DNA of 64,000 nucleotides from UBA7236 sp964463165 (GCA_964463165.1 CAYXBK010000007.1:62001-126000); one strand, 5' to 3'. Positions 26,628 through 35,968 are shown, numbered from the stretch's first letter. Notes: generated by a model from the sequence alone, not told the origin. Program-made: numbers and translations.

Positions 26628-28688
26628 TCAGGATTTTATCTCTTCCTTGTTTTCAATTTCTGAATCATTTCCCTTTTCTTCCGTATGTTTTCCATTTTCG
26701 CTGTAGCTGATCGCATCTTTTTTCACTTCTGTTTCAGGTGCATCTTTTTGTTCCACATTTACGATCGGCTCATGGTGCTTATCTTCAAATGGGCGTTCAC
26801 CGATCAGGCGTTCGAGGTCTGCTTTGAAAATGATCTCTTTATCCAGCAATTCCTTTGCAATGATTTCGAGTTGTTCTCTTTTGTCGACGAGTAATTTTCT
26901 TGTCCGCTGATACGCTTCATCGATCAGTTTCCGCACCTCTTCATCAATTTTCGTCGCAGTTTCCTCCGAATACGGTTTGCTGAAACGGTAGTCCTGCTGC
27001 GGATCATAAAATGAAATATTTCCGATGCGGTCGTTCATACCATAAATCGTAACCATTGCATACGCCATTTTTGTAATGCGCTCAAGGTCGTTTTGTGCAC
27101 CGGTTGAAATTTTTCCGAATACCACATCTTCTGCAGCACGACCACCGAGAGTCATGCACATCATATCTATAAGCTGTTCTTTGGTATAGAGATATTGTTC
27201 TTTCGGATTGTATTGCGCATAACCCAATGCAGCAACTCCTCTCGGCACGATAGATACTTTCACAAGCGGATCGGCATGTTCGAGGAACCAGCCGCAAATT
27301 GCATGGCCCGCCTCGTGATACGCTACAATTTTCTTTTCATCAGGGGAGATGAGCTTATTTTTCTTCTCCAATCCACCGATCGACCGGTCGATCGCATCAT
27401 TAAAATCCTGCATATCCACAAATTTCTTCCCTCTTCTCGCAGCGATCAGTGCAGCTTCATTACAAACGTTTGCAATTTCAGCACCTGCAAAACCCGGAGT
27501 TGAGGCGGCAAGTTTATGGGCATCCACATCTTTGGAAACTTTCACCGGTTTTAAATGCACTTTGAATATTTGTTCACGGCCGTTGAGATCCGGTTTGTCG
27601 ATTGAGATCTGTCTGTCGAAACGGCCGGGCCTCAATAATGCCGGATCGAGTACATCAGGGCGGTTGGTTGCAGCAAGAATAATTACACCCTTATCTGTTC
27701 CGAAACCATCCATCTCCACCAATAACTGGTTGAGTGTATTTTCACGTTCGTCGTTGCTCTGGATCATATTTTTTCCACGGGCACGACCGATCGCATCTAT
27801 CTCATCAATAAAAATGATACACGGTGCTTTTTCCCTTGCCTGGCGGAACAGATCCCGCACACGGCTTGCACCCACACCCACAAACATTTCAACGAAATCA
27901 GATCCTGAAATGCTGAAGAAAGGTACTTGTGCTTCACCGGCCATTGCTTTTGCAAGAAGGGTTTTACCTGTTCCCGGCGACCCAACCAGTAATACGCCTT
28001 TCGGAATTTTACCTCCGAGTGCAGTATATTTTTTCGGGTTTTTCAGAAAGTCCACCACTTCCATCACTTCTTCTTTCGCTTCATCAAGTCCCGCAACATC
28101 ATTGAAGGTGACATTTACTTTCGTGTCTTTGTCGTAGAGGTTTGCCTTTGATTTTCCGATATTGAAGATCTGGCCGCCGCCGCCCATGCCACCACCACCG
28201 GTAACCCTGCGCATGATGAACATCCAGATGGCGATGATGAAAAGGAAAGGCAATACCCAGCCGAGAATACTCACAAGATAATTGTGGCGCTCTTCGCTTT
28301 CCGGGATGATCTTATTTTCTGCAGGCCAGTCTTTCTGCCATTCAGCTAAATTTTGCTGGAATGATTCATAGGAGCTGATCGGAATTTTATATTGCGGACC
28401 TTTTGTCGGGACTTTATCTTTTTTATAAGGCTCTTCTTCCAAAACCGATTCTTTGATATAAATCTCGGCGCTTGTGTTATTTACAATCACGATCCGGTTC
28501 ACATCACCTTTCTGCAACATTTGCGTGTTGAATTTCTTTTGGTCCTTCAGTTCAACCGGGCTTCCTCCCCACTGAAAGAAATTCAGCGCAAGCAAAAGCA
28601 GGGCAATGATCCCGTATATCCAATAGAAATTGAATTTCTTTTGAGGTGGTTGTTGTTTATTCTTGTTTTGATTTGGTTCGATACTCAT
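26628..28688 (-). CDS. ftsH: ATP-dependent zinc metalloprotease FtsH
   Basis: The 686-residue protein has two transmembrane helices (about 23-41 and 143-163) flanking a periplasmic segment, then an AAA+ domain (Walker A GSPGTGKT about 234, Walker B IIFIDEIDAIGR, SRH ATNRPDVLDPALLRPGRFDRQ) and the M41 protease domain with zinc site HEAGH (about 456). FtsH forms an inner-membrane hexamer that degrades misfolded and regulatory proteins. The C-terminal 50 residues are Lys/Glu-rich and disordered. It begins 18 bases after rsfS on the same strand, a common Bacteroidota pairing. Confidence 0.97.
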   Translation of the reverse strand: MSIEPNQNKNKQQPPQKKFNFYWIYGIIALLLLALNFFQWGGSPVELKDQKKFNTQMLQKGDVNRIVIVNNTSAEIYIKESVLEEEPYKKDKVPTKGPQYKIPISSYESFQQNLAEWQKDWPAENKIIPESEERHNYLVSILGWVLPFLFIIAIWMFIMRRVTGGGGMGGGGQIFNIGKSKANLYDKDTKVNVTFNDVAGLDEAKEEVMEVVDFLKNPKKYTALGGKIPKGVLLVGSPGTGKTLLAKAMAGEAQVPFFSISGSDFVEMFVGVGASRVRDLFRQAREKAPCIIFIDEIDAIGRARGKNMIQSNDERENTLNQLLVEMDGFGTDKGVIILAATNRPDVLDPALLRPGRFDRQISIDKPDLNGREQIFKVHLKPVKVSKDVDAHKLAASTPGFAGAEIANVCNEAALIAARRGKKFVDMQDFNDAIDRSIGGLEKKNKLISPDEKKIVAYHEAGHAICGWFLEHADPLVKVSIVPRGVAALGYAQYNPKEQYLYTKEQLIDMMCMTLGGRAAEDVVFGKISTGAQNDLERITKMAYAMVTIYGMNDRIGNISFYDPQQDYRFSKPYSEETATKIDEEVRKLIDEAYQRTRKLLVDKREQLEIIAKELLDKEIIFKADLERLIGERPFEDKHHEPIVNVEQKDAPETEVKKDAISYSENGKHTEEKGNDSEIENKEEIKS

Positions 28689-28706
28689 TCGTTATAATCC
28701 TTTACT

Positions 28707-29099
28707 TTACAAATTAGCTACTTTTAAAATACGGGCATCATGCCATAAATCCTCCAGCTGATAGAAAAAACGTTTTTCTTTATAAAACACGTGCACTACA
28801 GTATTCAGGTAATCGATCAGGATCCATTCGGCATTATCGAATCCTTCCTGGCTGATGGGTTTGATACCTGTCTTCTCAAACACATTATCTACGATATGGT
28901 TTCCGATTGCCCGCACTTGTGTGGTTGAATCTGCATGGCAGATGATAAAATAATCTGTTACTGCATCGGAAAGAGCCGTTAAATCAAGATTTACCGTTTC
29001 TTCACCTTTCTTATCGAGAATACTGTCAATGACGATGTCGTTTAACGAATATTGTTCAGGGGCGACTACCTTTTGAGGTTTGGTTGTTTTTTTTCTCAC
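28707..29099 (-). CDS. rsfS: Ribosome silencing factor RsfS
   Basis: The 130-residue protein has the conserved core DYFIICHADSTTQVRAIGNHIVD, then EGFDNAEWILIDYLNTVVHVFYKEKRFFYQLEDLW, which are the RsfS/Iojap signature. It binds ribosomal protein uL14 and blocks 30S-50S joining in starvation. It leads an rsfS-ftsH operon and is divergent from birA, with a -7 box at 29117-29124. Confidence 0.95.
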   Translation of the reverse strand: MRKKTTKPQKVVAPEQYSLNDIVIDSILDKKGEETVNLDLTALSDAVTDYFIICHADSTTQVRAIGNHIVDNVFEKTGIKPISQEGFDNAEWILIDYLNTVVHVFYKEKRFFYQLEDLWHDARILKVANL

Positions 29100-29116
29100 T
29101 TACTTTGTTCTGCGTA

Positions 29117-29124
29117 CAAATTTA
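29117..29124 (-). promoter_or_regulatory. Bacteroidota -7 box for rsfS-ftsH
   Basis: On the minus strand the sequence reads TAAATTTG, an exact TAnnTTTG, 18 bases upstream of the rsfS ATG. No convincing -33 TTTG is seen at the usual distance. Confidence 0.45.
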
Positions 29125-29133
29125 CGAATTCTT

Positions 29134-29910
29134 TTGCGGCCTTTATCAGATACACTATTTATCGGCAGGGACTTACAGCATTTCAAAAGACTGGATTCCA
29201 CCAATGCATATTTGCGCAATTTGCTCCATGTTCAAACAGAAAAGATCACAGAAGGTTTGGTAGTTGTAACAGATGAACAATTTGCCGGGAAGGGACAATT
29301 GGGAGCGGGATGGATAACTGAGCCCGGAAAAAATCTTACCTGCAGCATTTTACTCAAACCCGGCTTTCTGCTGCCGGCCGAAATTTTTTATCTGAATAAG
29401 GCAATTGCCCTGGCGGTGCGATCTGCCGTGGAAGAATTTATAACAGGCCAAACGATCAGTATCAAATGGCCGAATGATGTGTATGCCGGCAATAAAAAAA
29501 TTGCAGGTGTTTTGATCGAAAACGGCTTTCAGACAACAGCCGTGCAATATTCGATTATCGGGGTGGGATTAAATGTAAATCAAACGGAATTTGATCCTGC
29601 AATTCCAAATCCCGTTTCAATGAAAATGATCACAGGAAAAGATTTTGATTTGCAAACGGTGCTGGAAAAATTAGCGGGCGCTATTGAACACTACTATTTA
29701 ATGCTCCGTAGATTTGATTTTAAGCAGGTGGATGATCTGTATCACACGCATTTATATGGAATTGGAAAAGAGAGAAAATTCAAATCTGCAGACAATGAAT
29801 TTTCAGGAATAATTGAAGGGGTAGATGTAAATGGAAAATTAATTCTGAGAACAGGCGGTGAGATGAAAAAATTTGAGGTGAAGGAGATTGGTTTTTTCAA
29901 TTCTTTATAA
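29134..29910 (+). CDS. birA: Biotin--[biotin carboxyl carrier protein] ligase
   Basis: The protein has the biotin ligase blocks KRLDSTNAYLRNL, TDEQFAGKGQLGAGWITEPGKNLTCSILLKP (GRG-type loop as GKGQLG), IKWPNDVYAGNKKIAGVLIE and IGVGLNVNQ. It lacks the N-terminal DNA-binding domain, so it is an enzyme only. No ATG precedes the conserved TLFIGRD start. TTG 29134 (giving MRPLSDTLFIGRD) is my choice. A TTG at 29080 is possible but would overlap rsfS by 20 bases and add a hydrophobic stretch. It would biotinylate the carrier at 17064. Confidence 0.9.
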   Translation: MRPLSDTLFIGRDLQHFKRLDSTNAYLRNLLHVQTEKITEGLVVVTDEQFAGKGQLGAGWITEPGKNLTCSILLKPGFLLPAEIFYLNKAIALAVRSAVEEFITGQTISIKWPNDVYAGNKKIAGVLIENGFQTTAVQYSIIGVGLNVNQTEFDPAIPNPVSMKMITGKDFDLQTVLEKLAGAIEHYYLMLRRFDFKQVDDLYHTHLYGIGKERKFKSADNEFSGIIEGVDVNGKLILRTGGEMKKFEVKEIGFFNSL

Positions 29911-29918
29911 TATATTTG
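29888..29918 (+). promoter_or_regulatory. Bacteroidota promoter for the lipoprotein gene
   Basis: TTG (29888-29890), a 20-base spacer and an exact TATATTTG (29911-29918) overlap the end of birA. The ATG at 29925 follows 6 bases later, again implying a very short leader. Confidence 0.55.
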
Positions 29919-29924
29919 AGAACT

Positions 29925-30758
29925 ATGAAATCACAAATTATAATTTCAATTATGCTCTCTGTAATATTTCTGTCATCTTGTAAGAAAGAACAGATTGCTA
30001 CAGATAATTATCGCCTCGAAGTTGAAACCCTTGTTTCAAATGTTACTAATGGTTCGGAAACGATTTATAATTCAGACAAGGTGTTTTATTACGACCAGAC
30101 GGGACGGCTCACCGGTACGGGTGATCACACAGTCATTTCAGAACATTACGCATATATTGGCACAGACAGCTTAGTGTATTATGGTTTAAATGATACGACT
30201 GTTTATCTGTTAAATGCAGACGGATTTCCGGTCTTGAAATTCCATTCCGGCAATGGCGGAACTCAAACGGATTATCATCAGGATACAACATGGTATACTT
30301 ATGATGGTTATAAACTGATACATCAGGAAATGCATGAATTATTTTCAGGTGTTGGGATCACTTCATATATACTAACGGAAACATTTTATAAATACGATTC
30401 CGGCGATAATCTTATTTCAGATTCAACTTTTAATTTAATTTCCGGCACACTTGTTTCAAAAAGTTATTACACTTATTTACAGGATGTTGATCACAGTGAT
30501 ACAAAATATTTTAATCAGATTGGCAAATATCCTTATACAGGTAAAATGGCCGGATTTCTTCTCGATAATAAAATAACCGTACAAATGTTCGACTGGGGAT
30601 CAGTTGAAACGAGTTCTCATTTTACTTATTCAATGAATGAGAACGGTTTGCCGTCTCAAAAAACAGTAAATACCACAATTACCGAATCCGGTTCTTTAAC
30701 AACAATTGAAGCCGCGAATTACACATATTCCTGGGAAGAAGTTGGGGATGTTTTTTAA
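29925..30758 (+). CDS. Predicted lipoprotein, unknown function
   Basis: ATG 29925 begins a lipoprotein signal (MKSQIIISIMLSVIFLSSC, Cys19); a TTG at 29916 lies inside the promoter box and is unlikely. The rest of the protein (about 258 residues) is beta-rich with Tyr/Asp/Thr-rich strands (VFYYDQTGRLTGTGD, TWYTYDGYKLIHQE, TFYKYDSGDNLISDS) that resemble the repeated strands of YD- or DUF4595-like Bacteroidota lipoproteins. No catalytic motif is visible. Confidence 0.75.
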   Translation: MKSQIIISIMLSVIFLSSCKKEQIATDNYRLEVETLVSNVTNGSETIYNSDKVFYYDQTGRLTGTGDHTVISEHYAYIGTDSLVYYGLNDTTVYLLNADGFPVLKFHSGNGGTQTDYHQDTTWYTYDGYKLIHQEMHELFSGVGITSYILTETFYKYDSGDNLISDSTFNLISGTLVSKSYYTYLQDVDHSDTKYFNQIGKYPYTGKMAGFLLDNKITVQMFDWGSVETSSHFTYSMNENGLPSQKTVNTTITESGSLTTIEAANYTYSWEEVGDVF

Positions 30759-30863
30759 ATAGTCAGGGTATTATTAACGGCTGATACGGGAAATTCTTTT
30801 TCAATCGGCGGGTTATGAATTTACCTTTCCGTATACGATCTGATTTCCAACCATCGTTTTTCT

Positions 30864-30871
30864 TACCTTTG
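30864..30871 (+). promoter_or_regulatory. Bacteroidota -7 box for the aminopeptidase P gene
   Basis: An exact TACCTTTG lies 19 bases before the ATG at 30891. A matching -33 element is not obvious. Confidence 0.45.
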
Positions 30872-30890
30872 AATCTCAAATCCGTATCCG

Positions 30891-32204
30891 ATGAAATATT
30901 TGCCGATCGATCAAAAGCTGTTTATCCAAAACCGCAGCAATTTTGTAAAACATCTCAAACCCAACAGCATTGCCATTTTCAACAGCAATGACGAAATGCC
31001 TTATAATGCAGATCAATTTCATCCTTTTAAACAAAACAGCGATCTGTTTTATTTATCGGGAATCGATCAGGAAGAATCAATATTGCTTATCTATCCCGAC
31101 AGCCCCAACCCAAAATACCGCGAAGCGTTGTTCCTGAAAAAAACAAATGAATATATCGCAGTTTGGGAAGGCCATAAATACACCGAACAGGAAGCAAAAG
31201 ACACCAGTGGTATTTCAACCATTCACTGGAAAGAAGATTTCATGGCATTATTTAATATGCTGATGAATCATGCGGAAAACATTTATCTCAACAGCAATGA
31301 AAATGATCGGGCTCAAATTCATGTGCCTTCACGTGATACCAGATTTGCAAATGATGTGAAATTGCGTTTCCCGTTGCATAAATATGAACGGTCGGCTCCG
31401 ATACTTTCAAAATTGCGGACAAGCAAAAGTTTATGGGAAAGAGAATTAATGCAAACAGCTTGCGATATCACCAATAAAGCATTTCGCAAAGTGATGCAAT
31501 TTGTAAAACCGGGTGTGATGGAATTTGAAGTGGAAGCTGAAATTGTGAGCGAATTTATTCGCAACCGCGGAACAAGATCTGCCTATGGAAATATTATTGC
31601 AAGCGGACCGAATGCATGCGTTTTGCATTATGTAGATAATAATATGGAATGCCGCGATGGCGATTTGATATTAATGGATTTCGGTGCGGAATATGCAAAT
31701 TATTGTGCAGACCTTACTAGAACAATTCCTGTGAACGGTAAATTTAATAAGCGGCAAAAAGATGTATACAATGCTGTTTTACGTGTGCAGCGTGAAGCAA
31801 TCAATATGATGCATGTTGGTATGATCCTGAAAGAATTTAACGCGGAAGTGGGTAAAGTGATGGAAAGTGAATTGAAGGGATTGGGATTGATTTCTGAAAC
31901 TGATATTAAAAACCAAGATCCGGAAAATCCTGCTTATAAAAAATATTTCATGCATGGCACCGGCCATTTTTTAGGATTGGATGTGCATGATATAGGCAAT
32001 CATTATGAACCGGTACCGGCAGGTGCGGTGCTCACATGTGAGCCCGGAATTTATATCCGCGAAGAGGGAATCGGTATTCGCATCGAAAATGATATTATGC
32101 TGATGGAAGACGGAACAAAATATGATTTTATGCAGGATACACCGGCAGATGTGGAGGAGATTGAAGAAATAATGAATTCTGTTAACAAATTAGCATTGAG
32201 TTGA
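30891..32204 (+). CDS. Xaa-Pro aminopeptidase (aminopeptidase P)
   Basis: The 437-residue protein has an N-terminal AMP_N domain (about 1-140, NSIAIFNSNDEMPYNADQFHPFKQNSDLFYLSGI) and a C-terminal M24 'pita-bread' domain. The dinuclear metal ligands are visible in order: D in LMDFGAEY, D in CADLTRT, H in HGTGHFLGLDVHD, E in CEPGIYI and E in GIRIENDIM. It removes N-terminal residues that precede proline, in the cytoplasm. Confidence 0.94.
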   Translation: MKYLPIDQKLFIQNRSNFVKHLKPNSIAIFNSNDEMPYNADQFHPFKQNSDLFYLSGIDQEESILLIYPDSPNPKYREALFLKKTNEYIAVWEGHKYTEQEAKDTSGISTIHWKEDFMALFNMLMNHAENIYLNSNENDRAQIHVPSRDTRFANDVKLRFPLHKYERSAPILSKLRTSKSLWERELMQTACDITNKAFRKVMQFVKPGVMEFEVEAEIVSEFIRNRGTRSAYGNIIASGPNACVLHYVDNNMECRDGDLILMDFGAEYANYCADLTRTIPVNGKFNKRQKDVYNAVLRVQREAINMMHVGMILKEFNAEVGKVMESELKGLGLISETDIKNQDPENPAYKKYFMHGTGHFLGLDVHDIGNHYEPVPAGAVLTCEPGIYIREEGIGIRIENDIMLMEDGTKYDFMQDTPADVEEIEEIMNSVNKLALS

Positions 32205-32290
32205 TCGGCTGAAAATAAATCAGGAGTTTTTATTTAACATTAAATGTTTTTGCAACACATTAAACCCAATCAGCTAATCTGCTAATCAAC

Positions 32291-33079
32291 ATGCGCCTGA
32301 TAAAAAATTTACCCAATCTTCTTACATTATTCAATTTATTTCTCGGCTGCATGGCGATTGTTTTTTTGTTCAACGATCATATGGTGATCATTGATGCGAA
32401 AAAAAATATTCTGGTGGATATGGGTGAGATCGATATGGCGGTATATTGTGTTTTTCTCGCAGCAATTATTGATTTCTTCGACGGATTTATTGCAAGATTA
32501 TTAAAAGTTGAAAGTGCAATCGGCAAACAACTCGATTCGCTTGCCGATATGGTAACCTTCGGATTTGTTCCGGGTATGATCATGTACGAAATGATTGCAA
32601 GATCATATTATTCGAATTACAACGCATTTGATTATCCGGTTTTATTTTATGCAACCGGATTTTTACTAACACTTTGTGCTGCATGGAGACTGGCACAGTT
32701 TAATATCGACAAAAATCAGATAAGTGCGTTTCGCGGATTGCCAACCCCTTCCATGGCACTTATTATTGTGTCGTTACCGATGATCGCATTGCGCAATGAA
32801 GCCGGCCTCGATACATTATTAACCACGAATTGGGTACTGATGCTTATCACTGTTTTATTCAGTTATTTAATGGTGAGCGGCATGCCAATGATGAGTTTGA
32901 AAATTACATCGTTCAGACTTGAAGGAAATCAATGGCTGATGGGTTTGCTCTTGTTATCAGCTGTTTCAATATTTCTCGGCCTTGCAGTCTTTCATATTTT
33001 ATTTTTAGTAATTCCATTTGTAATCTTATTGTATATCGTTTTATCCATCATAAAAAATTTAGCAGAAAATGGCATTTAA
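32291..33079 (+). CDS. pssA: CDP-diacylglycerol--serine O-phosphatidyltransferase
   Basis: The 262-residue membrane protein has about eight helices and the CDP-alcohol transferase motif (D-G-x2-A-R-x8-G-x3-D-x3-D) seen in DFFDGFIARLLKVESAIGKQLDSLADMVTFG. It makes phosphatidylserine from CDP-diacylglycerol and L-serine, on the way to phosphatidylethanolamine. The gene is preceded by the word repeat CAGCTAATCTGCTAATC right up to the ATG, and its end overlaps purS by 11 bases. Confidence 0.93.
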   Translation: MRLIKNLPNLLTLFNLFLGCMAIVFLFNDHMVIIDAKKNILVDMGEIDMAVYCVFLAAIIDFFDGFIARLLKVESAIGKQLDSLADMVTFGFVPGMIMYEMIARSYYSNYNAFDYPVLFYATGFLLTLCAAWRLAQFNIDKNQISAFRGLPTPSMALIIVSLPMIALRNEAGLDTLLTTNWVLMLITVLFSYLMVSGMPMMSLKITSFRLEGNQWLMGLLLLSAVSIFLGLAVFHILFLVIPFVILLYIVLSIIKNLAENGI

Positions 33080-33320
33080 AGCAGAAATCAATATCATGCC
33101 TTTAAAAGAATTGCTCGACCCGAAAGGTAAAGCGGTTGCTGGCAGTATGAAAAATTTACATCTTGAAATGATCAAAGATGTGCGCATCGGCAAACATATT
33201 CAATTAATGATTGATGCGGCAAATGAAACGGAAGCAAGAAAAGCAGCGGATGAAGCATGTAAAAAATTACTTGCCAACCCGATCATGGAAAGTTACGAAT
33301 TCACTATACATCAAATCTGA
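33069..33320 (+). CDS. purS: Phosphoribosylformylglycinamidine synthase subunit PurS
   Basis: The small 83-residue protein fits PurS: FKAEINIMPLKELLDPKGKAVAGSMKNL followed by V-x-x-I-R-I-G-K-H-I and EARKAADEACKKLLANPIMESYEF. PurS dimers bridge PurL and PurQ in the fourth step of purine synthesis. Its start overlaps pssA by 11 bases, so translation is coupled, although the two act in unrelated pathways. PurL and PurQ are not in the window. Confidence 0.92.
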   Translation: MAFKAEINIMPLKELLDPKGKAVAGSMKNLHLEMIKDVRIGKHIQLMIDAANETEARKAADEACKKLLANPIMESYEFTIHQI

Positions 33321-33321
33321 T

Positions 33322-33408
33322 TAGCTGATTAGCTGATTAGCCGATTAGCACATTAGCGCATTGGCACATTATTACATCGGTACATTAGTACATTGGTACA
33401 TTAGCAAA
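33322..33408. repeat. Degenerate tandem 'GATTAGCTGATTAGC' to 'TACATTGGTACATTAGC' word repeat
   Basis: About eleven imperfect copies of an 8-10-bp word fill the purS-rsmI gap. The word drifts from GATTAGCT through CACATTAGC to GGTACATTAGC. The tract ends 3 bases before the rsmI ATG. The GATTAGC word also occurs, inverted, before pssA and before the LolC/E-type gene stop. Confidence 0.85.
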
Positions 33409-33410
33409 GT

Positions 33411-34088
33411 ATGAGTAAACTTTTCATCATACCAACACCGATCGGGAATTTGGAAGACATGACTTTCAGGGCGGTGCGTATTTTAAAAGAGATGGATCTC
33501 ATTCTTGCGGAAGACACCCGCACTTCTTCTGTTTTGATGAAGCATTATGCAATTTCTACCAAGTTAATTTCGCATCATAAATTTAATGAACACGAAACCG
33601 TCGACCGGATGGTTTCGGAATTGAAAGCAGGTAAAAAAATTGCTTTGATTTCTGATGCAGGAACCCCGGGTATTTCCGATCCCGGATTTTTACTGGTGCG
33701 TGCATGCATAGAAAATCAAATTGAAATAGAAACATTGCCCGGCGCAACTGCATTTGTTCCGGCATTAATTAATTCCGGATTGCCGAATCATGAATTTATT
33801 TTTATCGGATTTCTTCCGGTGAAAAAGGGCAGAGAAACGAAATTTAAAGAACTCAAGGATGAATCCCGTACTTTGATATTTTATGAATCACCATACAGAG
33901 TTGTAAAAACACTCGAACAAATGCTGCAATTTTTCGGCGACAGGAAAGCAAGCGTCTCAAGAGAGCTTTCAAAAAAATTTGAAGAAACAGCAAGAGGAAA
34001 TTTATCTGCATTAATTCTGCATTTTAAAAAGAAAGAACCGAAAGGAGAATTCGTAATTGTTGTGGAAGGAAATCAGGCGGATAAATAA
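33411..34088 (+). CDS. rsmI: 16S rRNA (cytidine1402-2'-O)-methyltransferase RsmI
   Basis: The 225-residue SAM-dependent tetrapyrrole-methylase-fold protein has the RsmI blocks IPTPIGNLEDMTFRAVRILKE, ILAEDTRTS, ISDAGTPGISDPGFLLVRACI, LPGATAFVPALINSGLP and FYESPYRVVKTLEQM. It 2'-O-methylates C1402 of 16S rRNA. The start is placed at the ATG immediately after the word repeat tract. No RBS is visible, which is normal here. Confidence 0.95.
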   Translation: MSKLFIIPTPIGNLEDMTFRAVRILKEMDLILAEDTRTSSVLMKHYAISTKLISHHKFNEHETVDRMVSELKAGKKIALISDAGTPGISDPGFLLVRACIENQIEIETLPGATAFVPALINSGLPNHEFIFIGFLPVKKGRETKFKELKDESRTLIFYESPYRVVKTLEQMLQFFGDRKASVSRELSKKFEETARGNLSALILHFKKKEPKGEFVIVVEGNQADK

Positions 34089-34558
34089 GTACTTGATTTT
34101 TATCAAATTCAAATCAGATATCCCACATCTGCTATTACGGGAGAACAGAAATAAAAAAAACTGCCGGTTAGTTCAGCTCCGGCAGTTCCCATTCACAACT
34201 TGCCTGCCTTCGGCAGGTTCATACATCAGACAGGCTAATATTGGAGTCAGGAATCAAGAGTCAAGAATCAAGAATCAAGATTTGAAATTTGATTCCCTGT
34301 AAAATTTCATTTTTATGCTTTTCAAATTCAATCATTAATTAATTCATAATTTATTTCCTGCGCCAGCCCCTTCTCCCTTCTCCCTTCTCCCTTCTTCCTT
34401 CTGCCTTCTCCCTTCAATTCTTCAAATCTTTTTCTACATCATCCCCCTTAGTCTGCCGTCAGGCGGAAAGTGGAACGCTCAATCATTTATTGATATGCAA
34501 ATATTATAGAACACTCAAAATTTGTCGAGACGCATTCTCCCTTCTGCCTTCTCCCTCC
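34089..34558. repeat. 470-bp repeat-rich gap: hairpins and word tracts, no gene
   Basis: The gap contains a hairpin AACTGCCGG (34159-34167)/CCGGCAGTT (34179-34187), with an A-run before it that is a T-run on the minus strand and may act as a terminator there. Then come CTGCCTTCGGCAG (34204-34216) and a GAATCAAGA-word tract (about 34243-34280). A TTCTCCCTTC word tract (about 34368-34420) and a second short one (about 34536-34560) run into the next gene's stop. I see no protein or RNA gene. Confidence 0.75.
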
Positions 34559-35968
34559 TCACTTCCAAACCTTCGGGCATTCCAATTGCCTTGCACTTTT
34601 CGGCGATTTATTTAACCAGAACGGATTTATTTTTATTCCGGCATAAATATCTGATCCGGTATAATCATCTTTCACAAACCAGGATAAAATATTATCCGAA
34701 CCAACAGTTAAAAAACCGATACGAGCGGCAGAGCCGAGGTGAAAGAATTTATCTTCATATAAAACCATCGGCAAAGTAAATCCGAACCATCTTTTTTCAA
34801 ATCGCGGAGAAATTGCAAGCGTATTTGGTCTTGCTACCAGACTCGAATTAAAATGCGGTATTCTTCTTACAATTAATCCATTTACAAAAAAGCCGCTCCC
34901 TAAATTTTTATCGGCGCTGATTGAAATTGCTGCCGGCAATGCCATATTAAATGCTGCATCTGTTTGTGAAGCCGACGAATTATCATATAAATTTCTTGAT
35001 CCTGTGAAATTAAATTCATCGAGATCATCAATTGAATCGAGTGAAGCAGTGGAAATGGAAATTGTTTCTGAAGAGCTCAGATGATAATCGCCTGCATTTC
35101 TTTTAAAACGAATAAAACCGACATCGAGTAATGATGCGCCAAGTTTCCATGAATAGGCAGCAGGATTTTTCATATCATCATAAGATCCGTTTTTAATTTC
35201 ATAAAAAACGCCTGCATCAAATCCGAGTCCGCTGCCGTTGATTTTATAATTCGAAAGGTCCGCCATTTTATTTGAACCAAAATTTGTGGAATAGGAAAAA
35301 TCCATATCAACAGGTGTGATGGTTGAAGTTTGCTCGCCTTTCGTGTAGGTAAATTGCGTTTGGTTGTCAAAATCCATTGCATCCATACCCATTAAATATT
35401 TGATATTCGCACCTATATAAATTGCATTTGCAGATGATTCCAGCAATACCATTTCACCGTTTACACCGATCTCATGCCAGTTGATCACTCCAGCGGTTAA
35501 GGCCGGAAAATCGGTCGGCACATGAAAAGGAATTGTATCATATGAAGGAACACCAGGTGTGTATTTTTCACTTTTTACATAGCCCGCACTGCGTGTTGTA
35601 AAAAATAAACCGACCGCCATATCATTTATGCGCACAAAAGCGGATGGCCATTGCACAAACATATTTTCGTATGCATATACTTTTTGGGGATGATAATACG
35701 CAACCGGAATTTTCTCTCCTGCCAATCCGATCATTGAAATCGTATTCTGATCCGGTGCATAGATATAATTATTATTCGCTGAAAAACCTGCTGCAAGTAT
35801 ATTTACATCCCAGGGCAACGCACCGCTTAAAGGTGTTGCAGGATTGAGCAACATGCCGTTTGATCCTGCGTAATTATCGGTTCTTAATCCGATAAATTCC
35901 TGCGCTTTACTCTCTTCAAAATACATACTGCTCAAAAGAAGGCAAACCGGTGCAATGAGTTTTTTCAT
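34559..35968 (-). CDS. DUF5723 family outer membrane protein (paralog A)
   Basis: ATG 35968 starts a signal peptide (MKKLIAPVCLLLSSMYFEESKAQ). The mature part begins EFIGLRTDNYAGSNGMLLNPATP, the typical opening of DUF5723 proteins. About 450 residues of alternating polar/aromatic strands (FVNGLIVRRIPHF, LPMVLYEDKFFHLG) suggest a beta-barrel similar to PorV/FadL. The neighbour at 36216 is a paralog with the same opening and strand order. Function is unknown; a role in surface transport is possible. Confidence 0.85.
   Translation of the reverse strand: MKKLIAPVCLLLSSMYFEESKAQEFIGLRTDNYAGSNGMLLNPATPLSGALPWDVNILAAGFSANNNYIYAPDQNTISMIGLAGEKIPVAYYHPQKVYAYENMFVQWPSAFVRINDMAVGLFFTTRSAGYVKSEKYTPGVPSYDTIPFHVPTDFPALTAGVINWHEIGVNGEMVLLESSANAIYIGANIKYLMGMDAMDFDNQTQFTYTKGEQTSTITPVDMDFSYSTNFGSNKMADLSNYKINGSGLGFDAGVFYEIKNGSYDDMKNPAAYSWKLGASLLDVGFIRFKRNAGDYHLSSSETISISTASLDSIDDLDEFNFTGSRNLYDNSSASQTDAAFNMALPAAISISADKNLGSGFFVNGLIVRRIPHFNSSLVARPNTLAISPRFEKRWFGFTLPMVLYEDKFFHLGSAARIGFLTVGSDNILSWFVKDDYTGSDIYAGIKINPFWLNKSPKSARQLECPKVWK

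Noticed and set aside
27349..28137. Open 262-codon reading frame on the plus strand opposite ftsH
   Set aside because: It lies wholly antisense to the conserved AAA domain, has no recognisable domain, and its openness follows from the codon bias of ftsH.
33322..33408. Possible CRISPR array in the purS-rsmI gap
   Set aside because: Units are 8-10 bp and drift in sequence, with no constant repeat of 24-40 bp, no spacers of even length and no cas genes.
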